From NCBI GenBank assembly GCA_017794825.1, contig CP051237.1:2046001-2110000 (forward strand): DNA of 64,000 nucleotides. The letters are read 5' to 3'. The notes under the pieces were generated by a model. That model was not told where the DNA came from. It ran no database searches and saw only the letters and a list, made by a program, of their open reading frames with translations. Made by a program: the position numbers and the translations under genes. Position 1 is the stretch's first letter, and the number at the start of each line of letters is the position of its first letter. This stretch comes from Pararhizobium sp. (GTDB lineage: Bacteria > Pseudomonadota > Alphaproteobacteria > Rhizobiales > Rhizobiaceae). Below, in pieces: positions 61,137 through 64,000 of this stretch.

Positions 61137-62519
61137 TCAGATCTCCAGAACAGAGATGCCGAGAGCCGCGGCAGTACTTCTCAACGCTGGACGGTGCTCG
61201 CCATAGGCAAGCGCCATATGGTGCTCCAGGCCAGACGCGATGATGGTCTCGATCGCCGCCGCTGCGCCGTTGTCGAATCGCAGCGTGCCGGACGTGCCGG
61301 AAAATGCCAACGGCCGATCGAGCATCTCGGCGCCGGCGAGTATGAGCTTGGTCGCGCCGAAGGCCTGGGAGACTCGTGCCAACGTGATCCGTCCCGGTTT
61401 CAGGACGAACTGGTAGAGCAGCGGCATCTTGCGGTTGGAGTGGATCGCGGCCTGCGGTTTGGAGTCAGGCGCAGACATCGAGTGCGGGGCCTGGCCGCAA
61501 TGCCAGACGACGGCGGTATCGTCTCCAATATCGATGTCGACGAGATCGGCCAGGAAGACTGGAGCCTGCGCGGCTTCCTGAAGAATCATCTGCGTGAGAG
61601 CGCCGTAGACGTCGGCCTCGCATGCGCACGGCACCCGCGCTTCGCCCATCATCGAAACCGGTCCGCACACTGCACCGCCATATTCGGTGAAGGTCTCCGG
61701 CCAGCATCGGATGGCGAAGGCGTCGTAGCGCCCCTCGTTTCGCAGTTCGGAAAGGGCCACCTTCAAACGCAGAGAACGTTCCAGTTCGTTCTGGTCGATA
61801 TCTGCCAGTCCGTTTAGTTCGCTCCCGGCCTGCGCCTTCACCTTGCACACCTCCGCGGCGTCGGCGCCGCTCGCCTTGTCGAACAGCGTATCGAGCGAGA
61901 TCTCCTCGACCGACACGCCTGCAAGACCAGCAAGCCGTTCGGCAGAATAGGCGCACGTATGGAAGCCGGCAGGATGTTCGCCGATGCGCCCGATGCGCCG
62001 ACCCCTGATCCGGTCCGTGATCGCCTGACCTGGTTCAGGCGCGGCGCTGCTGGGCGTGCCCTCGATTTGTCCCGACACCCGCGTTCCGTCGAGAAATCCG
62101 GCAAAATCGTCGTCGGAAATATCGTTCGGGTCGGCATAGGCCCAAGCGAACTGGCGCTTGCCGAGACCCAGAGCGTGACTCGCCAAATTGAGGCCGCAGA
62201 ATGCATTAAGACGCAATCGTCCGCCGAGACGCGGTTCGGGCACCGCCCAGATTGCCAGAGGCACGTCATAGGCTGCAGCTTCGACCGTCATGGACGCATC
62301 GGTAAAGGTGATCTGCAGAATCAGGAGGTTGTCTATACCTGTGCGCTTCAGGTCGCCGAGTGCTGAACGGGTCTGATCGGCGTCAAACAGCAGGTGTCGC
62401 GGACCGGCGAAATCTCGTCCGGTGGCGTCCAGCCTGAACAGCATGGCAGCAAGTTTTTCGTTCGCGAAATCGACATCGAAATTAGGTCTGCCGAGCGGGA
62501 GTAATCCAATTCGTGCCAT
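61137..62519 (-). CDS. L-fucose/L-arabinose isomerase-family protein (possible sulfosugar isomerase)
   Basis: 460 aa from ATG 62519, overlapping the stop of the decayed aldolase (TGATG); a GTG at 62522 is possible. It matches the FucI/AraA-fold family in length and C-terminal pattern: FAIRCWPETFTEYGGAVCGPVSMMG, PCACEADVYGALTQMIL, HSNRKMPLLYQFVLKPG and ASGLEHHMALAYGEHR. These enzymes interconvert aldoses and ketoses with Mn2+. SqvD/SftI-type sulfoquinovose isomerases belong to this broad family, and slcC-comDE downstream makes a sulfosugar plausible. Direct assignment is not possible from sequence alone. Confidence 0.72.
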   Translation of the reverse strand: MARIGLLPLGRPNFDVDFANEKLAAMLFRLDATGRDFAGPRHLLFDADQTRSALGDLKRTGIDNLLILQITFTDASMTVEAAAYDVPLAIWAVPEPRLGGRLRLNAFCGLNLASHALGLGKRQFAWAYADPNDISDDDFAGFLDGTRVSGQIEGTPSSAAPEPGQAITDRIRGRRIGRIGEHPAGFHTCAYSAERLAGLAGVSVEEISLDTLFDKASGADAAEVCKVKAQAGSELNGLADIDQNELERSLRLKVALSELRNEGRYDAFAIRCWPETFTEYGGAVCGPVSMMGEARVPCACEADVYGALTQMILQEAAQAPVFLADLVDIDIGDDTAVVWHCGQAPHSMSAPDSKPQAAIHSNRKMPLLYQFVLKPGRITLARVSQAFGATKLILAGAEMLDRPLAFSGTSGTLRFDNGAAAAIETIIASGLEHHMALAYGEHRPALRSTAAALGISVLEI

Positions 62520-63403
62520 CACGCTTTTCCAAAGCCTGAGTAGTGGATGCGGAAGGTAGCGTCTGGATGCCCGATTCCGGCGCCACCGTCGCCATGGACC
62601 GGGTAATAGCGCCAGGGCTGGGATTCCCTGTGGGTCATCTTGTTGTGGTCACTAAGATAGGGGATCGCGTCCTGCTTTAGGGCGCGCCTGATCACTTCCC
62701 GATCGGGGAACGCCTTGAAGGCATCGAGCCAGATTGCCTGGCCGGCAAGGAAGCCAGAGGCGCCGGCTTTGTACGCTTGATTTGGTATGTTCTCGAATTT
62801 GACCTCGTCGAAACCGGCTGACAACATCATTCAGGGTACGCGGGCGACCCGCGCCATCTCGTCACATTGTTGCTGTAGGCCCTTCCAGCCGTGATTGACG
62901 ACTCCGGAAACCCGGCTTGCGGTGACGGGACTCTCCAGCATGTAGAGGTCGACACCATATTCCGGCGCGTCGAATGTCTCCATTGACCTGAGCATCTCAA
63001 CGGCGCGCTTGGTGCGCATTTCGACATAGCCGCTGGTCTTCTCCGCCAAGCCAGCGAGCGCATAGACGATAAGTTCGAGAACGAAGGGCAGGTCGTATTT
63101 CGCACGGGTATCGCCGATGCGCCTGACAAGTTCCTACTGGTGGCGGACCACGTCCTTGTCCGTGTCGGCTGGCGCCAGGCAAGCACATTGACAGCATCGA
63201 ATAGAGCTGTCGTCATAGGCTTTTTCCTAGACGCCGTCATGGATGGCTGTGACGTCGATGTCACCGATGGAATATCCATGACAGCCTTCTTCCCGGACCT
63301 CGTCGGCAACGGTGCATGGAACAATGGAAAGGGAGTCGGTCAGACCAAGTGCGGCCGGCCCGACCGAAAAATACAGCACTTCGCGTTTGGTAGGATCACG
63401 CAT
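62519..63403 (-). pseudogene. Decayed class I (LacD/YihT-type) aldolase, catalytic lysine lost
   Basis: After a strong ribosome-binding site (GGGAGGAG) an ATG at 63403 opens 58 codons, stopped by TAG at 63227-63229. A frame shift near 63170-63180 joins FDAVNVLAW to DTDKDVVRHQ. TAG at 63134-63136 and TGA at 62831-62833 (where VP-W-MMLSAG is expected) break the rest. Conserved pieces are DLPFVLELIVY, GYVEMRTKRAVEML, YKAGASGFLAG and AIWLDAFKAFPD. The Schiff-base lysine expected in DLYKLESPV is ATG/Met (62939-62941). It headed the isomerase-slcC-comDE operon; its family includes YihT. Confidence 0.82.
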
Positions 63404-63484
63404 GAATCTACTCCTCCCAGGTGATTGCCGCAAATACGACTGATTCCGTGCCTGCACGCAGACTACTCTGCCTTCTCCAGTTTA

Positions 63485-63512
63485 TTCATAAAATGCCGAT
63501 AGCCCTTTTCAA
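63485..63512 (-). promoter_or_regulatory. Candidate promoter of the 63403-57790 operon
   Basis: On the minus strand, TTGAAA (63507-63512), 16-bp spacer, TATGAA (63485-63490), about 80 bases upstream of the aldolase pseudogene ATG. It could still drive isomerase, slcC and comDE even though the first gene is dead. Moderate match only. Confidence 0.4.
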
Positions 63513-64000
63513 TCCCAAAGCCTCATCTTTTTCAAGAAGCACAGAATGTCTACACGTCGACTAGTATTATTAACCCCCGTCGAAAGTTGACGGTAAATCA
63601 ATAATCCGGTCTGGACGTGTAAGACTTCTGAACCGTGAGGTTTCTGCAACACTGACTGAAGCGTGAATCTCTCAGTCTGAGGAAAATTTTGTAGATCGTT
63701 CCAAAATTCTGCAGGAAAGCCGTTGCCCAAAGTGGAAGATATCTGGTCCATGGAGACGGAACTGCGCTGCGGATGAAGTGTCGGAATTGGGTCAATTTTC
63801 ACCGTTCAGCCGATAGAATCCTGCTCTAATTGCGACACTTCTTTTATGTCCGGTCGCGTTATCCTTGCCACAGAGCCTTAAAGGCAAAAAGGTCCGCAGA
63901 GCCGACCTTACAGCGTGCATTCCATGTGGATTTGCGGTGAATGTCTGCTTCGACGGGCCGCGCCGCGCCGAAGTACTGCTGGCAGGAGTGCCCGCAAAAG
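63513..64000. other. Right-edge intergenic region, no gene recognised
   Basis: No frame with recognisable domains or good translation signals is seen on either strand. A frame on the minus strand (63509-63802) lacks rhizobial codon character. G+C rises again after about 63930, where a gene might begin, but too little is visible to call one. Confidence 0.4.

Noticed and set aside
63509..63802. 97-codon minus-strand frame near the right edge
   Set aside because: Atypical composition, no motif, and it covers the likely promoter of the aldolase pseudogene.
1..64000. CRISPR array, tRNA or rRNA genes, complete insertion sequence
   Set aside because: No regularly spaced direct repeats, cloverleaf-like sequences, rRNA stretches or transposase motifs were found on reading both strands.

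Overview
The window reads as high-GC alphaproteobacterial DNA, most likely Hyphomicrobiales (rhizobial or Phyllobacteriaceae/Aurantimonadaceae-like). The signs are dense catabolic operons with ABC and TRAP importers, EryD/SorC, IclR and LysR regulators, a CueR-type copper operon and a PrtDE-type type I exporter. There are no rRNA or tRNA genes, CRISPR arrays or intact mobile elements. This is an inference from gene content; no search was run.

Layout. (1) 1-6467: a minus-strand polyamine-type ABC importer (two permeases, Tat-exported binding protein, ATPase) followed by a class III aminotransferase and the first 20 codons of a BKACE-family beta-keto acid cleavage enzyme, with a divergent LysR regulator. 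(2) 6514-12465: PPK2, a HlyD/FUSC efflux pair, and a copA-cueR operon with a textbook 19-bp-spacer MerR-type promoter. (3) 12887-17919: type I secretion ATPase and adaptor, convergent with an acidic repeat protein that looks like its substrate. (4) 18018-26422: TRAP importer with a ThDP enzyme, SDRs, SMP-30 lactonase and divergent LysR. (5) 26486-38201: sugar/polyol cluster with ABC importer, SorC regulator, polyol dehydrogenase, 3-hexuloisomerase-like SIS protein, two SDRs, FGGY kinase and a tagatose/psicose 3-epimerase-like protein. (6) 38337-43012: sulfide/persulfide module with a two-cysteine Crp/Fnr regulator, two YeeE/YedE proteins, a persulfide dioxygenase-like hydrolase and SulP. (7) 44771-57784: a long IclR-headed operon (mutarotase, lactonase, SDR, amidohydrolase, D-serine-dehydratase-like PLP enzyme, HpcH/HpaI aldolase, ABC importer, Gfo/Idh/MocA, small anchored Ig-like protein, DMT exporter). 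(8) 57790-63403 on the minus strand: MR/MLE enzyme, ComE, ComD, SlcC-like dehydrogenase, L-fucose-isomerase-family protein and a decayed LacD/YihT-type aldolase.

How it works together. Blocks 7 and 8 converge and together suggest an oxidative, Entner-Doudoroff-like sugar pathway joined to a C3-organosulfonate branch (sulfolactate to sulfopyruvate to sulfoacetaldehyde). A sulfosugar such as sulfoquinovose is a reasonable but unproven substrate. The class I aldolase of block 8 is dead: it has three in-frame stops, a frameshift and a methionine where the Schiff-base lysine should be. Two copies of a 17-bp palindrome (upstream of iclR and inside the operon) are candidate IclR operators. A strong hairpin lies just downstream of all four solute-binding-protein genes.
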